Shown here: one piece after another, positions 63,577-64,000 of the stretch
How the letters are laid out: the number at the start of each line of letters is the position of its first letter
Position numbering within the stretch: the first letter of the stretch is position 1
From: RXIX01 sp003989075
GTDB taxonomy: Bacteria > Pseudomonadota > Gammaproteobacteria > Competibacterales > Competibacteraceae
Direction of reading: 5' to 3'
NCBI GenBank assembly: GCA_029780415.1
Contig: JAKOYN010000011.1
Span: forward strand, 1 to 64,000
Length of the DNA: 64,000 bases
The notes under the pieces: generated by a model
Databases searched by the model: none
What the model was told of the DNA's origin: nothing
The model's input: only the letters and a program-made list of their open reading frames with translations
Translations under genes and position numbers: made by a program

Positions 63577-64000
63577 CTATATCCGATACCGCTCGCGAAT
63601 GTGCACCAGCAGACCCTGTGCAGCTTCCTCGATCAGATCCATCACCCGCTCGAAACCACCCGCGCCGCCATAATACGGATCCGGCACCTCGCGCTCGGGC
63701 AGATCGGGGGCGAAATCCATGAACAACTGCACACGCGTACGCAAGGCCGCATCCGGGCACAACGCCAGCAGATGCTCCAGATTATCGCGATCCATGGCTA
63801 AAACGTGCTCAAACTCGACAAAGTCGTTCACCACAACCTGCCGGGCGCGCAACCCCCGCAACTCGACACCCCGCAGCCGCGCAGTCGCCTGGCTGCGGCT
63901 ATCGGGCGGCGCGCCAATATGGTAAGAGTGCGTACCCGCCGAATCGACATACACCTTGTCGGACAGGCCGGCACTTTCCAGCATCTGCCGGAACACGCCT
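63577..64000 (-). CDS. Low-molecular-weight protein tyrosine phosphatase (N-terminus outside window)
   Basis: The frame is open to base 64000, so the 5' end with the catalytic CxxxxxR loop lies beyond the window; the visible part begins GVFRQML, which normally follows that loop. VDSAGTHSYHIGAPPDSRSQATARLRGVEL and the late VPDPYYGG (with the general-acid Asp and two Tyr residues) are diagnostic. These enzymes dephosphorylate tyrosine residues, often in polysaccharide-export kinases. It converges on rne with the terminator between. Confidence 0.92.
   Translation of the reverse strand, partial: GVFRQMLESAGLSDKVYVDSAGTHSYHIGAPPDSRSQATARLRGVELRGLRARQVVVNDFVEFEHVLAMDRDNLEHLLALCPDAALRTRVQLFMDFAPDLPEREVPDPYYGGAGGFERVMDLIEEAAQGLLVHIRERYRI

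Overview
The window is about 64 kb of GC-rich (roughly 60%) DNA, densely packed with genes and mostly in short operons. Gene content and order point to a gammaproteobacterium: prfB-lysS, guaBA, the yceD-rpmF-plsX-fabH-fabG-acpP-fabF-mltG-tmk-holB-tatD run, rne diverging from rluC, and maf/sppA nearby. The lipid-storage genes (fatty acyl-CoA reductase, wax ester synthase, phasin) suggest a storage-lipid-accumulating aerobe. I cannot name the genus from sequence alone. No rRNA, tRNA, CRISPR array or intact insertion sequence was seen.

Layout. 1-7.2 kb: end of a membrane protein, a B12/radical-SAM protein, an AT-rich spacer with a possible 56-aa zinc-ribbon-like protein, lysS, prfB (with an intact programmed +1 frameshift), a YbaK-type deacylase and a coiled-coil membrane protein. 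7.2-10.9 kb: an operon for a two-subunit 2-oxoacid:ferredoxin oxidoreductase, a ferritin-like protein and a CBS-pair protein. 11.3-13.8 kb: two unrelated fructose-bisphosphate aldolases (class I DhnA-type and class II) transcribed divergently. 13.9-16.4 kb: a divergent histidine kinase/response regulator pair, then the 3' end of a dead IS605-type tnpB. 16.4-19.8 kb: guaBA, with an exact 37-bp tandem duplication upstream.

19.8-45.2 kb is largely an acyl-CoA and neutral-lipid region. It holds an alpha/beta hydrolase, fadD with a divergent TetR regulator, a patatin-like lipase, a phasin, a wax ester synthase/DGAT, an acyl-CoA-binding protein, a two-domain fatty acyl-CoA reductase, a PhaJ-like hydratase, etfBA, an acyl-CoA dehydrogenase, malonyl-CoA decarboxylase and a VolA-type secreted lipase. 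Together these could activate fatty acids, buffer acyl-CoA, reduce it to fatty alcohol and esterify it to wax, or burn it by beta-oxidation, with PhaJ tapping intermediates for PHA. Embedded in it are a PP2C phosphatase next to a Ser/Thr kinase fused to a sulfatase-modifying-factor fold that lacks the catalytic cysteines, and an mrpDEFG antiporter set without A, B or C.

45.2-64 kb is housekeeping: ettA, a small unknown, a Nudix hydrolase, then tatD-pilZ-holB-tmk-mltG-fabF-acpP-fabG-fabH-plsX-rpmF-yceD on the minus strand (fabD and pabC absent from their usual places), maf, sppA, rluC, rne with a long repetitive C-terminal tail, and a low-molecular-weight protein tyrosine phosphatase cut by the window end.

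Many long ORFs antisense to real genes are codon-bias artefacts and were left out. Starts were chosen by Shine-Dalgarno spacing and recalled family lengths; similarity statements are from memory, not from a database search.
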